Assembly: GCA_019637295.1 (NCBI GenBank)
Contig: JAHBVX010000009.1
Location: forward strand, 1 to 64,000
DNA from: Polyangiaceae bacterium
GTDB lineage: Bacteria; Myxococcota_A; Polyangia; Polyangiales; Polyangiaceae
DNA length: 64,000 nucleotides
Reading direction: 5' to 3'
Shown here: piece by piece, positions 8,668 through 19,224 of the stretch
Layout: each line of letters begins with the position of its first letter
Position numbering within the stretch: the first letter of the stretch is position 1
The notes under the pieces: generated by a model
The model's database searches: none
Told to the model about the DNA's origin: nothing
What the model saw: the letters and a program-made list of their open reading frames with translations, nothing else
Translations under genes and position numbers: made by a program

Positions 8668-11600
8668 TCAGCGCGCGGACAGCGTGCGCTCGGGCTTGTG
8701 CAGGCCCTCGGTGAGCTCGGTAATCCCGGCGCGCCCCTCGTCGCCGGGATCGTAGCCGAGGTTCGGCGCCAACCAGCGCTCTGCCTCCGCCACGCCCATG
8801 CCCTTGCGCCGGGCGTAGTCCTCGACCTGATCGCGACCGATGCGACCGACGTTGAAGTAACGCGCGCTGGGGTGGGAGAAGTAGACCCCGCTCACGCTAG
8901 CGGCCGGGAGCATGGCGAAGTGATCCGTGTACGTCAGGCCGATTCGGGCCGGCTCGAGCAGAGAGAACAGCTTGGCCTTCTCCGTGTGGTCGGGGCAAGC
9001 CGGATAGCCGAACGCGGGGCGGATGCCACGGAACTTCTCCTCCAAGAGCTCGTGGGGGGAGAGGTCCTCGGCGCGGCCATAGCCGAGATCTCGCCGGGCT
9101 TGCTGGTGCAGCTTCTCCGCAAAGGCCTCGGCCAGGCGATCCGCCAAGGCCTTGACCAGGATGGAGTCGTAGTCGTCGTGAGCGCGCTCGAAGCGCTCAG
9201 CGAGCTGACGCTCGCCGAGCCCGGCGGTGACGGCGAACAGCCCAACGTGATCGAGCAGTCCGGAGCCCACGGGAGCGATGAAGTCCGCGAGGCTACGGCA
9301 CGGGCTGTCATCGTGCTTGACCTGCTGACGCAGCATGTTGAAACGACACAGCTCGCGACTGTCTTCCGGGCTGGCGTAGACGACGATGTCCTCGGCGTCC
9401 GAAGCGGCGGGCCAGAAGCCATACACGCCCCGCGCCTCGAGGGTCTTGTCCTTGACGATGTGGTCGAGCAGGAGCCGGGCGTTGTCGTACAGCTCCCGGG
9501 CGGCCGCGCCATACTCGGGGTGCTCGAAGATGCGCGGGAACTTGCCGTTCAGCTCCCAGGCGGCGAAGAAGAAGGTCCAGTCGATGTACGGGATCAGCTC
9601 CTCGATCGAGGGGCTGACCACGCGGGGTCCCCAGAACGCGGGGGTCGCCACGTCCTCAGCGCGAAAATCGAGCACGACGCGCCTCGAACGCGCGTCGGCG
9701 ATGGGCATCGGAGGCCGCACGGTGCGCTGCCCGTGGGCGATTCGCAGCCGCTCCTGATCCGCCCGCGTGCTGGCGATGAACCCCTCGCGCTGGTTCTCGT
9801 CCAAGAGCGAGGAGACCACGTTGACCGCGCGCGAAGCGTCGTGGACGTGAATGACGGGGCCCGAGTAGGCCGGCGCGATCTTGACCGCCGTGTGCTGGCG
9901 GCTGGTCGTCGCGCCGCCGATCAGCAACGGGATGGTCATGCCCGTGCGCTGCATCTCCTTGGCCACGAACACCATCTCGTCCAAGCTGGGCGTGATCAGG
10001 CCGGACAGACCGATCATGTCCGCCTGATGCTCGGCCGCGGCGCGCAGGATCGCGTCGCAGGACACCATCACCCCGAGATCCACGACCTCGTAGTTGTTAC
10101 AGCCGAGCACGACGCCCACGATGTTCTTGCCGATGTCGTGCACGTCCCCCTTGACGGTGGCCATCACCACCTTGCCCGCGGCCTGACGGCGCTGCAGCGG
10201 GTCCGCGCGCTTCTCGGCGTCCATGTAGGGCTCGAGTAGCGCGACCCCACGCTTCATGACGCGGGCGCTCTTGACGACCTGCGGCAGGAACATCTTGCCC
10301 GCACCGAACAGGTCACCCACGACCGACATGCCCTGCATCATGGGTCCTTCGATGACCAGCAACGGGCGCCCGAGGGCGTGACGCGCTTCCTCCACGTCTT
10401 GGTCGATGAAGTCGACGATACCGTGCACGAGCGCGTGGGCGATCCGGTCCCCGACCGAGGTCTCTCGCCACGAGAGATCCACCACCCGCTTCATGCCGCT
10501 GCCCCGGACGCGCTCGGCCAGCTCCACCATGCGCTCGGTCGCGTCCTCGCGGCGATCGAACAGGACGTCCTCCACCCGCTCGAGCAGCTCGGCCTCGATG
10601 TCTTCGTAGACCACCAGCTGCCCGGCGTTCACGATGCCCATGTCCAGCCCCGCGCGGATGGCGTGAAACAGGAAGACCGAGTGGAACGCCTCCCGCACCG
10701 GGTCATTGCCGCGGAACGAGAACGACAAGTTGCTGATACCACCGGAGACCTTCGCACCGGGCAGCTCGGCCTTGATGCGCCGGGTCGCCTCGATGAACGC
10801 GATGCCGAAGCGGTTGTGACCGTCGATCCCCGTGGCGACGGCGAACACGTTCGGATCGAAGATGATGTCCTGCGGAGGAAAGCCCACTTGCTCGGTGAGC
10901 AGCCGGTAGGCACGCTGGCAGATCTCGAACTTGCGCTCCGCGCTCTCGGCCTGGCCGGACTCGTCGAAGGCCATGACCACCACGGCGGCGCCGTACGCGC
11001 GCACCGTGCGCGCCTTGTCCAGGAAGTCCGCCTCGCCCTCCTTGAGGCTGATGGAGTTGACGATGGCCTTGCCCTGGACGTTCCTCAGCCCCGCCTCGAT
11101 CACACTCCAGCGCGAGCTGTCGATCATGATCGGGACGCGGCAGATCTCCGGCTCGCTGGCGACGAGCCGCAGGAACGTCTCCATGGCCCGCTCGGAGTCG
11201 AGCATGGCCTCGTCCATGTTGATGTCGATGACGTTGGCGCCGCTGCGGACCTGCTCCATGGCCACCTCGAGCGCCGCGTCGTAGTTGCCGTCCTTGACCA
11301 AGCGCGAGAAGCGTTTGCTGCCGGTGACGTTGGTACGCTCACCGATCATGATGAAGTTGGAGTGCTGATCGACGGCCAGCGGTTCGAGCCCCGCGTAGCG
11401 CGTCACCGGGGCCAGCTTGGGTACGCGGCGAGGCGGCAGCTTGGCGACGCGTCGCGCGATGGCGGCGATGTGCTCGGGGGTGGTGCCGCAGCAGCCCCCA
11501 ACGATGTTGACCAGACCGTCCTTGGCGAACTGCTCGAGCAGCTGCCCAGTCTCGTCCGGGAGCTCGTCGTACTCGCCGAAGGTGTTGGGTAGTCCGGCGT

Positions 11601-12426
11601 TCGGGTAGCACGAGACGATGGTGTCGGAGATGCGCGACAGCTCTTCGACGTAGGGTCGCATCTCGCGCGCTCCGAGCGCGCAGTTGATGCCGATGGAGAT
11701 CGGGTTCGCGTGTCTGACGCTCGTCCAGAACGCGTCCAGGGTCTGCCCCGAGAGGGTGCGTCCGCTGCGGTCGGTGATGGTCAAGCTGATCATCACCGGC
11801 AGCCGCACACCCTTCTCGGCGAACACGCGCTCGATCGCCACGATGCACGCCTTGGCGTTCAGCGTGTCGATGATGGTCTCGGGCAGCAGCAAGTGTACGC
11901 CGCCGTCGATCAGCCCACGCACCTGTTCGGCGAAGGCCTCCGCCATCTCGTCGAAGGAGAGCGCACGATACCCGGGGTCCTCGACGCGCGGGGAGAGGCT
12001 CAGGGTCTTGGTCGTGGGGCCGATGGCGCCCGCGACGAAGCGCGGCTTGTCCGGGTTCTCGCGCGTGAAACGCTCCGCCACCCGGCAGGCGATCCGCGCC
12101 GCTTCCAGGTTGAGCTCGTAGGCGTGCGCCTCCAGACCGTAGTCTGCCTGAGAGATGCTGGTGCCGCTGAAGGTGTTCGTCTCGATCAGGTCGGCGCCCG
12201 CCGCCAGGTACTCGGCGTGGATCTCCTCCACCAAGCCTGGCCGGGTCAGCACGATCAGGTCGTTGTTGCCGCGCACGTCCTTGGGGTGCTCTCGAAAGCG
12301 CTCGCCGCGGAAGTCCGCCTCGGAGAGCTTGCGCTTCTGGATGGCGGTGCCCATGGCGCCATCGAGCACCAGGATTCGCTCCTCGGCGATCTGCCGCAGC
12401 GTGGCTGCAACGTCGGAGACAGTCAT
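8668..12426 (-). CDS. metH: Cobalamin-dependent methionine synthase
   Basis: A full-length 1252-residue enzyme (the family is usually 1220-1265). It transfers a methyl group from 5-methyltetrahydrofolate through cobalamin to homocysteine, making methionine in the cytosol. Domains in order: homocysteine-binding barrel with zinc-ligand pair in G-G-C-C-G-T-T (Cys312, Cys313), the pterin-binding domain (R-T-N-V-T-G-S near residue 365), the cobalamin cap and Rossmann domain with D-V-H-D-I-G-K-N (His763 is the lower axial ligand), and the C-terminal S-adenosylmethionine activation domain with [10 protein letters not shown]. Its ATG overlaps the stop of the upstream regulator by four bases (ATGA), so both genes form a translationally coupled operon under the palindrome at 13393-13420. 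Confidence 0.97.
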   Translation of the reverse strand: MTVSDVAATLRQIAEERILVLDGAMGTAIQKRKLSEADFRGERFREHPKDVRGNNDLIVLTRPGLVEEIHAEYLAAGADLIETNTFSGTSISQADYGLEAHAYELNLEAARIACRVAERFTRENPDKPRFVAGAIGPTTKTLSLSPRVEDPGYRALSFDEMAEAFAEQVRGLIDGGVHLLLPETIIDTLNAKACIVAIERVFAEKGVRLPVMISLTITDRSGRTLSGQTLDAFWTSVRHANPISIGINCALGAREMRPYVEELSRISDTIVSCYPNAGLPNTFGEYDELPDETGQLLEQFAKDGLVNIVGGCCGTTPEHIAAIARRVAKLPPRRVPKLAPVTRYAGLEPLAVDQHSNFIMIGERTNVTGSKRFSRLVKDGNYDAALEVAMEQVRSGANVIDINMDEAMLDSERAMETFLRLVASEPEICRVPIMIDSSRWSVIEAGLRNVQGKAIVNSISLKEGEADFLDKARTVRAYGAAVVVMAFDESGQAESAERKFEICQRAYRLLTEQVGFPPQDIIFDPNVFAVATGIDGHNRFGIAFIEATRRIKAELPGAKVSGGISNLSFSFRGNDPVREAFHSVFLFHAIRAGLDMGIVNAGQLVVYEDIEAELLERVEDVLFDRREDATERMVELAERVRGSGMKRVVDLSWRETSVGDRIAHALVHGIVDFIDQDVEEARHALGRPLLVIEGPMMQGMSVVGDLFGAGKMFLPQVVKSARVMKRGVALLEPYMDAEKRADPLQRRQAAGKVVMATVKGDVHDIGKNIVGVVLGCNNYEVVDLGVMVSCDAILRAAAEHQADMIGLSGLITPSLDEMVFVAKEMQRTGMTIPLLIGGATTSRQHTAVKIAPAYSGPVIHVHDASRAVNVVSSLLDENQREGFIASTRADQERLRIAHGQRTVRPPMPIADARSRRVVLDFRAEDVATPAFWGPRVVSPSIEELIPYIDWTFFFAAWELNGKFPRIFEHPEYGAAARELYDNARLLLDHIVKDKTLEARGVYGFWPAASDAEDIVVYASPEDSRELCRFNMLRQQVKHDDSPCRSLADFIAPVGSGLLDHVGLFAVTAGLGERQLAERFERAHDDYDSILVKALADRLAEAFAEKLHQQARRDLGYGRAEDLSPHELLEEKFRGIRPAFGYPACPDHTEKAKLFSLLEPARIGLTYTDHFAMLPAASVSGVYFSHPSARYFNVGRIGRDQVEDYARRKGMGVAEAERWLAPNLGYDPGDEGRAGITELTEGLHKPERTLSAR

Positions 12427-13394
12427 GTTCGCTTTCCATTCCTTGCTGCGGGTGAGCCCGCTGGCGCCCCCGGCTTCTCTGCAAACGCGGTGACGACCTG
12501 GAAGTATGGCTTCTTGCGCTCACGCGACGTGACCGCGCTGTGGCAGACAAGAAGCCCCGCAGCTGCACACCAGCCCGCGATGGTGTCTGGCGCGAAGCCG
12601 GGGTGAACGTGCCCGTAGGCTTGGGTGACGTCGAGGGACTGGTGGGCGTCGAGCGTCACGACCACCAGGCGACCCGTTGGGCGCAGGACGCGCGCGAGTT
12701 CGCGCAGCACCGCCGCCGGGTGCGGGACGTAGGTCAGGGCGTTCGAGCACAGCACCTCGTCGAACGCTTCCGCGTCGAAGGGCAGCTCCGCCATGTCCCC
12801 CACGACGCAGCGGACGTGCTCGCGATCGGAGAAGCGTCGGCGGGCCGCGGCGATCAGGCGTTCGCTCTTGTCCAGACAGGTCATGGTCCGGCACCGGGCC
12901 AGGAGCAGCTCCGCGATGGCGCCGTCCCCCGAACCGACGTCGAGCACGTCGCCCAGCCGCAAGAAGCCGAGCAGGCCGCGCGCGGTCGCCTCCCAGGTGC
13001 GACCCGGCGAGTAGTGTCGTTCCATCTCGCCCGCGATGGAGTCGGGCCAGGACGCGCCACGACGCAGCTCGCGCAGCTGCTCGGAGCGCCGGCGATCCGC
13101 GTCGAGCACGCGATCGGACACCTGCCCGCGGAGCAGTTCCCACACCTGACGCGCCGAGCCCGGCATGGCGCCGTTGAGCGCGTAGTAGGTGGAGGTGCCA
13201 TCCCGCCGGTCCCGGAGCAGGCCGGCCTCGCGTAGGCGGCCGAGGTGAGTGGACACCCGCGACTGGGGCAGCTCCGTGATCTGCGTCAGCTCCGCCACCG
13301 ACAGCTCGTCGCCCTGCAGCAGCGACAAGAGCCGCACGCGGGTGGCGTCGCCAAACACGTTCAGCAGGCTCACGGTGTGGTCGATGGACTCCAT
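12423..13394 (-). CDS. ArsR-family regulator fused to a SAM-dependent methyltransferase-like domain (SahR-like)
   Basis: A 323-residue two-domain protein. Residues 1-100 are a winged helix of the ArsR type, with the recognition helix in [14 protein letters not shown]. Residues about 135-290 are a class I methyltransferase fold with the SAM/SAH motif L-D-V-G-S-G-D-G. ArsR proteins with such a domain include SahR, which senses S-adenosylhomocysteine and represses methionine-cycle genes in Proteobacteria. The overlap with metH fits that role. The C-terminal domain probably senses the ligand rather than catalysing methyl transfer, but catalysis is not excluded. The start codon lies inside the near-perfect palindrome, which predicts autorepression. 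Confidence 0.88.
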   Translation of the reverse strand: MESIDHTVSLLNVFGDATRVRLLSLLQGDELSVAELTQITELPQSRVSTHLGRLREAGLLRDRRDGTSTYYALNGAMPGSARQVWELLRGQVSDRVLDADRRRSEQLRELRRGASWPDSIAGEMERHYSPGRTWEATARGLLGFLRLGDVLDVGSGDGAIAELLLARCRTMTCLDKSERLIAAARRRFSDREHVRCVVGDMAELPFDAEAFDEVLCSNALTYVPHPAAVLRELARVLRPTGRLVVVTLDAHQSLDVTQAYGHVHPGFAPDTIAGWCAAAGLLVCHSAVTSRERKKPYFQVVTAFAEKPGAPAGSPAARNGKRT

Positions 13395-13420
13395 ATCCGT
13401 ATATCAGGATATGCGGATAT
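13393..13420. promoter_or_regulatory. 28-bp palindromic operator overlapping the regulator start codon
   Basis: Two 14-base arms match at 12 positions when folded. The outer halves are ATATCCG and CGGATAT, the inner halves ATATC and GATAT. It is the only AT-rich stretch in the region. The ATG of the ArsR-methyltransferase gene (13392-13394, minus strand) overlaps its edge. Binding here would block transcription of the regulator-metH operon. The length suits two ArsR dimers or one dimer contacting two helical turns. Confidence 0.75.
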
Positions 13421-13438
13421 ACCATCCCGGGCACCCGG

Positions 13439-13897
13439 TCAAGCCCGGTCTAGGCCGACCTCCACCTTCTGGCCCGCCACCTCGGCACCCGGCTCGAGGC
13501 AGAGCAGGCGCATGCGTCCTGAGGCCACGAGGCGGCCCGAGTCGTCCCGGACGCTCGCCTCCCAGACCTGCGAGCGGCGGCCCTTGGCCACCGGGGTTGC
13601 GGTACAGGTCAAGGTCCCCCCGCGGACGGCGCGCAGCAGCGAGGTGTGATTCTCGAGCCCGACTACCGACTGACCGCGCTCGCGGGCGTCGAGGGCGCAG
13701 CCAATCGAGCAGGTGGACTCGATGAAAGCCGCATAGACGCCGCCATGCACCAGCCCGTAGGGCTGATGGTGGTGCGGCTCGACGGTCCAGGCGCCCACCA
13801 CCTGGTCTGCAGTGGCGCTGACGATGCGCAGACCCATCGCCAGGTTGAAGCCGCCGAGTCTCTGTCCAATCTCGTCCGCGAAGTCCGGGGTCGTCAT
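13439..13897 (-). CDS. PaaI/YdiI-like hotdog-fold thioesterase
   Basis: The 152-residue protein has the hotdog signature H-G-G-V-Y-A-A-F-I-E-S near residues 50-60. There Glu is the likely catalytic residue and His-Gly-Gly forms the CoA-facing turn. The family hydrolyses acyl-CoA or aryl-CoA thioesters in the cytosol. The residues G-L-E-N-H-T-S-L-L-R-A and the final strand A-S-G-R-M-R-L-L match the rest of the fold. It is oriented away from the regulator-metH operon promoter, ending 44 bases from it. The ATG is framed by an 8-bp inverted repeat and the GGAGG ribosome binding site lies in another, described separately. Confidence 0.85.
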   Translation of the reverse strand: MTTPDFADEIGQRLGGFNLAMGLRIVSATADQVVGAWTVEPHHHQPYGLVHGGVYAAFIESTCSIGCALDARERGQSVVGLENHTSLLRAVRGGTLTCTATPVAKGRRSQVWEASVRDDSGRLVASGRMRLLCLEPGAEVAGQKVEVGLDRA

Positions 13898-13918
13898 GAC
13901 CCCGGAGGTCCTACCTCC
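13885..13918 (-). promoter_or_regulatory. Two adjacent hairpins enclosing start codon and Shine-Dalgarno of the thioesterase gene
   Basis: The sequence CCGGGGTC (13885-13892) and its complement GACCCCGG (13898-13905) flank the start codon in a 5-base loop. Directly beside it GGAGGT (13904-13909) pairs with ACCTCC (13913-13918), and the minus-strand GGAGGT is the probable ribosome binding site. The two stems overlap by two bases, so they are mutually exclusive. This could control translation, or be chance in GC-rich DNA. Confidence 0.4.
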
Positions 13919-14060
13919 GCCCCGTCCACGGGGACAACCCCTAGCGCCAGGCGGTCTGGAGGGGAGGTCGCCCCGACCGCGAGCGTAGGGGACGGAGCCG
14001 AGGTCGACCGCGAGCCCAGGATGGCTCACAACTGCGGTCGGGCTCCGGAGGACACGCGAG

Positions 14061-15754
14061 ATGAAGACGACGACGCGATGGGTATCTCTGCTGGCTTTGG
14101 CGGGCGCGGTGACGGCCTGCGGCAGCGACTCGGGCGTGAGCTTCGGCCCGGGTGACGCTGGGACCGGCGCGAGCAGCAGCGGCGGCTTCGGCGCCCTGGG
14201 CAGCGGTGGGTCCGGGGGCACGAGCGCAGCCGCCGGCGCAGCGGGCGCAGCGGGCGCAGCGGGCGCGGAGGCGGCACGCGGGCGCGGCCGGCGCGGCTGG
14301 CGCGGGGGCGAGCGCCGGCACCGGCGGCGGCGCATGGCGGCGGCGGCACGGGCGGCGGCGGCACCGGCGGCGGCGGCACCGGCGGCGGCGGCGGCGGCGG
14401 CACTGGCGGCACCGGCGGTGGCTCCTGCGCGGGGCTGCCGACCGTGGATGACGACGGCGACGGCTTCACGGAGCTTCAAGGCGACTGCAACGACTGCGAT
14501 CCGAACATCAACCCTGGCGCGGTCGACATCATCTCGGTCGACGGCAATGGCAAGCCGTTGCCGGACAACCAGCAGGTGGACGAAGACTGCGACGGCACGG
14601 CGCTGCTGCCCTCCACCGACATCTCCTGCGACAACGACAGCGCGCTGGCGCTGGCTTCGACCGATCCCATCCATGCAGCGCGCGCCATGGACATCTGCAA
14701 GCTGGCGCAGAACGGCTCTTGGGGCATCGTGAGCGCGAAGTGGATCCAGGCGGATGGGACCGCGCTGCCAAGCACCGCGAACGCAGCGCTCGGCCACGGC
14801 ATCTTGCCGGGCTTCGGACCCAACGTCGCGCCAGAGCGAGGCGTGCGGCTGCTCGGTCTGTCGTCCGGCACCGCGCGGAGGCCAGGCGATCCGGGCTATC
14901 AGTCCAGCTTCAGCAAGGGCTACAGCAGCTCCTACCCGGCGGGCGTTCCGTTTCCGAGCACGAGCTGTCCGGGTGTGAACACGGGCACGCCGTTCGACTC
15001 CATCGGCCTCGAGCTGCAGCTCAAGGTGCCCACCAACGCCAAGAGCTTCACCTTCAAGACCAAGTTCTACACCAGCGAGTTTCCCGGCTTCATCTGCTCG
15101 ACCTACAACGACATCTTCTTGGCCACCATGAACCCACCGCCGGCGGGCGCGTCGCCCACGGGCACCTCGAACATCGCTTTCGACGCGACTGGTGAGCCGC
15201 TGAGCGTCAACAACGCCTTCCTCGACGTGTGCTCTCCGCAAACCGCAGGAGGCAAGACCTTCTCGTGCCCTGCGGGCACGGCGCAGCTGCAGGGAACGGG
15301 CTTCGAGACCCACGGCGGGACGACCTACGTGACCACCACGGCGCCGGTCGTCAGCGGTAGCACGATCACGCTGCGCTTCATGGTGTGGGACTCGGGTGAC
15401 GGCATCCTCGACTCCACGGTCCTGCTCGACGACTTCCGTTGGTCCGCCGAGGCAGGGCAGCTCGGGACGCGCTCGTGCACGAGCGGCGGCATCCCCGGAG
15501 AGGCGTGCAACGAGTGCATCGCGGCCAGCATCCTGGGCGATCAAGGCTGCTGCAACACAGAGTGGCAGGCCTGCCTGGGCAACACGGCCTGTCAGAACCT
15601 CTACACCTGCATGAACCTCTGCACGACCACGACCTGCAAGACCAACTGTCAGAACACGTACGCGGCGGGCAAGCCCCAGTACGATCCGCTCTCGGCCTGC
15701 TTGTTCGGCACGGGTGGAGCCAACGTGGGCTCCTGCGGTAAGGTCTGCCCCTGA
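14061..15754 (+). pseudogene. MopE-type metal-binding / choice-of-anchor L lipoprotein, two frameshifts in the Gly-rich linker
   Basis: The gene starts at the ATG at 14061, with GGAGGA 10 bases upstream. It encodes a lipoprotein signal (G-A-V-T-A-C at about residue 20) and an Ala/Gly linker. The Gly/Ala pattern then continues in the +1 frame at about 14281-14334, and in the third frame from about 14338 to the stop at 15752. The last frame encodes D-D-D-G-D-G-F-T, G-D-C-N-D-C-D-P-N and D-E-D-C-D-G, a MopE-like metal-binding repeat. A beta-sandwich domain of the choice-of-anchor L type and a Cys-rich tail follow. The break lies in a GGC/GCA repeat, so sequencing error is at least as likely as mutation. 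If intact it would be a roughly 560-residue surface protein. Confidence 0.75.
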
Positions 15755-15826
15755 GGCACTGCGCCGCGCAAGCGTAAGCCCGTGGTATCGCGCGGGAATC
15801 CGTGGCGGTCGCGGGTTCGGCTCGAC

Positions 15827-15857
15827 GCCGGACAGTCGGCGAATGAAACTGTCCGGC
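15827..15857. terminator. Inverted repeat between lipoprotein and kinase genes
   Basis: A perfect 10-bp stem, GCCGGACAGT (15827-15836) with ACTGTCCGGC (15848-15857), encloses an 11-base loop. It lies 70 bases after the lipoprotein stop and 22 bases before the kinase start. No T tract follows, so it could be a Rho-aided terminator or a regulatory site for the kinase operon. Confidence 0.4.
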
Positions 15858-15879
15858 GGTCGTCAGACCTGGAAGCGCC

Positions 15880-17976
15880 GTGAGCGACACAGCACCCGAG
15901 AGAGTCCTAGAAGCGGCGGCCCAAGCTGCGCGGGAGCCGGCCACCGACAGCCCGGAGCCGCCGCAGTCCGTGGAGCGCGCCGTAGGCGCGGGAGGGACGG
16001 AGATCGAAGACCCCCCGGCGAGCGACACCACCCCGGGGGAGCCACCCCCGAGCAGCGCCGCTGCACCGAGCGTACCCCCACCGGCCGAGGCGCTCGCGCT
16101 CGTCGGGCAGGTGCTCGCGGGTCGCTATCGCGTGGAGGAGCTCCTCGGCAGCGGGGGCATGGGCGCGGTCTACCGCGCGCAGCATGTCCACATGCGCAAG
16201 AACGTCGCGGTCAAGGTGCTGCATCGCGAGATGACCTACCTGCCCGAGGTCGTCGCGCGCTTCGAGCGCGAGGCCGTAGCGGCGGCCCGCATCGAGCACC
16301 CCCACGTGGCGGCCGCCACCGACTTTGGCCGGATCGAGGGCGGCGCGTTCTACCTGGTGCTGGAGTACGTCGAGGGTCGGAGCCTGCGACGCCTGCTCAA
16401 GGAGACCCACTCCCTCGCGCCGGCCCTCGCGCTGCACATCACGCGACAGATCGCCGAGGCCCTCGACGCCGCTCACGCCTCCGAGATCGTCCACCGCGAC
16501 CTGAAGCCGGACAACGTGATGCTGGTCGAGAAGGACGGCGACCCCTACTTCGTCAAGGTCCTCGACTTCGGCATCGCCAAGATCACGAGCGAGGTCGGCC
16601 AGCAGCTCACCCAGGTCGGTAGCGTGTTCGGCACTCCCGAGTACATGTCGCCGGAGCAAGCCACCGGAGCACCGGTGGATGCCCGCTCGGATCTCTACAC
16701 GGTGGGCATCATGCTCTACGAGATGCTCGCCGGGCAGACGCCCTTCGACGACGACGACCTGGTCGTGGTGCTCACCCGCCAAATGACGGCAGAGCCGCCC
16801 CCGCTCCCGGCCGCGGTGCCCCCGGGTGTCTCGTTGCTCGTCGCGCGGCTGCTGAGCAAGGATGCCGCCACGCGCCCGCAGACAGCCGGCGAGTTGATCC
16901 AGCACTGCGACCACCTGCTGGCGACCGAGGTCGATCAGCTGTTGGGTCTCATGCCCCACGGCGACTTGCCCATGCCGGCCAGCGTCGCCGCCGTGAGCGG
17001 ACCGGCGAGCATCGCCTACTCCGACACGATGCACAGCATTGCGCGCCCGCTCGTCGGCGAGACGCCCAACGTGTCGGTGGCAACTCCGCGCCCACCCCGT
17101 GCTCGCAGCGGCAGTTCGGGGCTGTTCGGTCCGCTCTTGCAGCGAGTGCCGGTGCTGGCCAAGAGCGTGAGCCTCGGCGGGCAGCCGGTGCCGGTGTGGG
17201 CGCTCGGGTTGGTCGGCACGGTCGTGGTGGGTCTGGGCTTCGTCCTGGTCGTGGGCGCGCTGCTCGCCAACACCGGGGGCGCTCGCGGCGCGAAGGGCGC
17301 GGACAACGAGCCCGCCGCCGTCAGCCAGCCCGACCTGGAGGCGCTGCTCGCGAGAGCCGAAGGGGGCGATCGCGAGGCGCTCGCCGAGCTGCAGACTCGC
17401 CCGGAGACCGACCGGTCGGCCAAGGAGTGGCGAGCCTTGGGCCGAGGTTTCTCGGCGATCGGCAACGTCAAGCCGAGCCTGGATGCGTACGACAAAGCGC
17501 TGGCCCTCGACGCCTCGCTGGCCAAGGACCCGGCGGTCGTGAAGGACATCAGCGCTGCCGCCACCGCGTCGGGCACGGCCCAGCTCGCGCTCGGCCTCGC
17601 TGCGCGCCGGCTCGGCGCCGACGGTGCGGACCTGGTGTACCACCTGCACCAGTCCAGCAAGTCGACCGACGCGGAGGTACACAAGTTCAGCAAGACGCTG
17701 CTGGAGGGTGAGAGCCTGCGCGCGCAGGCCTCGCCCGCGCTGCTCGTCGCGCTGGACCTGCAGAAGGCGCGAGGCTGTCAGGCCAGCAAGCCCGTGGTCA
17801 GTCGCGCGGCGCAGCACGCCGACGCGCGTTCGCTCGCCAAGCTCAGGTCCTTCAGCGCGCGTCGGGGCTGCGGCTTCTTGGGCATGAGCGACTGTTTCTC
17901 TTGCTTGCGCGTCAACAAAGACTTGAGCGACGCGATCAAGCGCGCGGAGAGCACCCCCGCGCCCAAGTTCGACTGA
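15880..17976 (+). CDS. Transmembrane Ser/Thr protein kinase (PknB-like)
   Basis: The product has 698 residues. After a Pro-rich leader of about 80 residues comes a complete Hanks-type kinase domain (about 83-350). Its landmarks are the glycine loop L-G-S-G-G-M-G-A-V-Y, Lys112 in V-A-V-K, V-H-R-D-L-K-P-D-N with Asp207, L-D-F-G-I-A-K and G-T-P-E-Y-M-S-P-E-Q. A single membrane segment spans about 437-463. The roughly 235-residue outer part looks helical and TPR-like and ends in a Cys cluster. It should phosphorylate cytosolic targets in response to an envelope signal. The GTG is preceded by a GGAAG site. The MurE-like gene starts six bases after the stop, so the two are probably one operon. Confidence 0.92.
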   Translation: MSDTAPERVLEAAAQAAREPATDSPEPPQSVERAVGAGGTEIEDPPASDTTPGEPPPSSAAAPSVPPPAEALALVGQVLAGRYRVEELLGSGGMGAVYRAQHVHMRKNVAVKVLHREMTYLPEVVARFEREAVAAARIEHPHVAAATDFGRIEGGAFYLVLEYVEGRSLRRLLKETHSLAPALALHITRQIAEALDAAHASEIVHRDLKPDNVMLVEKDGDPYFVKVLDFGIAKITSEVGQQLTQVGSVFGTPEYMSPEQATGAPVDARSDLYTVGIMLYEMLAGQTPFDDDDLVVVLTRQMTAEPPPLPAAVPPGVSLLVARLLSKDAATRPQTAGELIQHCDHLLATEVDQLLGLMPHGDLPMPASVAAVSGPASIAYSDTMHSIARPLVGETPNVSVATPRPPRARSGSSGLFGPLLQRVPVLAKSVSLGGQPVPVWALGLVGTVVVGLGFVLVVGALLANTGGARGAKGADNEPAAVSQPDLEALLARAEGGDREALAELQTRPETDRSAKEWRALGRGFSAIGNVKPSLDAYDKALALDASLAKDPAVVKDISAAATASGTAQLALGLAARRLGADGADLVYHLHQSSKSTDAEVHKFSKTLLEGESLRAQASPALLVALDLQKARGCQASKPVVSRAAQHADARSLAKLRSFSARRGCGFLGMSDCFSCLRVNKDLSDAIKRAESTPAPKFD

Positions 17977-17982
17977 GGAACC

Positions 17983-19224
17983 GTGGACCGCGAGCTGGCG
18001 TTCGTCGAGGTCACCGGCACCAACGGCAAGACGACCACGACTAGCCTGATCGCGAACATCGTCGCGTGCGCCGGCGAGGTCGACGCCCGAGTCACGACGC
18101 TCGGCTCGTGGGTCGGCGGCGAGTGCCTGGCCGAGACGACGGACACCGACGCCTTCACCCGCTGTCTGTCGCGCGCCCAAGAGCGAGGCGCGCGTACCCT
18201 GTGCGTCGAGACGACGAGCAAGGCGCTGGCCGAGGGCTTCGCGCAGCACTACCCCGCGAACGTCGCGGTGCTCACCAGCTTCTCGCGAGATCACTTGGAC
18301 TATCACGGCTCGCCCGAGCAGTACCTCGCCGCCAAGGCCCAGCTGTTCATGACCCTGCGCGACGGGGGGACCGCCGTGTTCGACGCCGACTGTGAAGCCG
18401 CGGCCCTGCTCGAGGAGGTGACGCCGCGCTCACGACGGCGCGCGTGGTTCTCGCTGCGCGCGGGGTGTTCGCGCGCCGATCTGATCGCGGCGCGGGTGGT
18501 CACCGAGCGCTCGGGGACCCGGGTCGAGCTCGCTCCGACACCGCTCGGGGTGGCGCTCGGAGGTGAGCTGCGACTGCGGCTGCTGGGCGAGGCCTTCGTC
18601 GCCGATGCCCTCGCGGCAGCGCTGGCCGCCCACGCCCTCGGCTACTCGCCCGCCGCGATCCGAGCGGGTCTCGAGAGCTTCGCCGGAGTGCCGGGTCGGT
18701 TTCAGCGGGTGTGCGAGGCGCCGCTGGTGGTCGTGGACTACGCGCACACGCCCGACGCGCTGGAGCACAGCCTGCGCCTCGCTCGCACGCTGGCGCCGGC
18801 CGGCCGGGTGCTCGCGGTGTTCGGCTGTGGGGGCGAGCGGGACCGGGGCAAGCGTCCGCTGATGGGTCGAGTGGCGGCGGAGCTGGCCGACTGGGTCGTG
18901 CTCACCAACGACAACCCTCGCAGCGAAGACCCGACGTGCATCCTGCAGGAGATCGCCGACGGATGCCGGGCTGCCGGCGCGCGGGAGGAAGCCGCGGACG
19001 CCCTCGGACGTATCTCAGAGCTGGAGCCTCGTGCGTTCATCCGTATCCCCAGCCGCGGCGAGGCCATCGGCGCCGCCCTCGCGGCGCTCGCCAATGAAGA
19101 TGTCGTGCTCATCGCGGGAAAGGGGCATGAGCAGGTGCAGTGGATCGGCAGCGAGGCCCACCCGTGCTCTGACGTCGCGCTGGCCGTGCAGGCGCTCGAA
19201 GCCTGCGGAAAGATGGGACCATGA
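17983..19224 (+). CDS. MurE-like Mur ligase lacking the N-terminal UDP-binding domain
   Basis: A 413-residue ATP-dependent amide ligase. The ATP loop T-G-T-N-G-K-T-T starts at residue 11, whereas normal MurE (about 490 residues) has roughly 90-100 residues before it that bind the UDP end of the substrate. The central S-R-D-H-L-D-Y-H-G motif and C-terminal D-N-P-R (310-313, followed by S-E-D-P) are MurE features; DNPR marks meso-diaminopimelate-adding enzymes. The truncation looks real: the GTG follows the kinase stop by six bases, with GAGGA at 17975-17979 as ribosome binding site. It may be a paralogue acting on another muropeptide or envelope substrate rather than the housekeeping MurE. Confidence 0.8.
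   Translation: MDRELAFVEVTGTNGKTTTTSLIANIVACAGEVDARVTTLGSWVGGECLAETTDTDAFTRCLSRAQERGARTLCVETTSKALAEGFAQHYPANVAVLTSFSRDHLDYHGSPEQYLAAKAQLFMTLRDGGTAVFDADCEAAALLEEVTPRSRRRAWFSLRAGCSRADLIAARVVTERSGTRVELAPTPLGVALGGELRLRLLGEAFVADALAAALAAHALGYSPAAIRAGLESFAGVPGRFQRVCEAPLVVVDYAHTPDALEHSLRLARTLAPAGRVLAVFGCGGERDRGKRPLMGRVAAELADWVVLTNDNPRSEDPTCILQEIADGCRAAGAREEAADALGRISELEPRAFIRIPSRGEAIGAALAALANEDVVLIAGKGHEQVQWIGSEAHPCSDVALAVQALEACGKMGP

Noticed and set aside
10378-11592. 404-codon plus-strand frame inside metH
   Set aside because: Opposite strand of a confidently identified gene.
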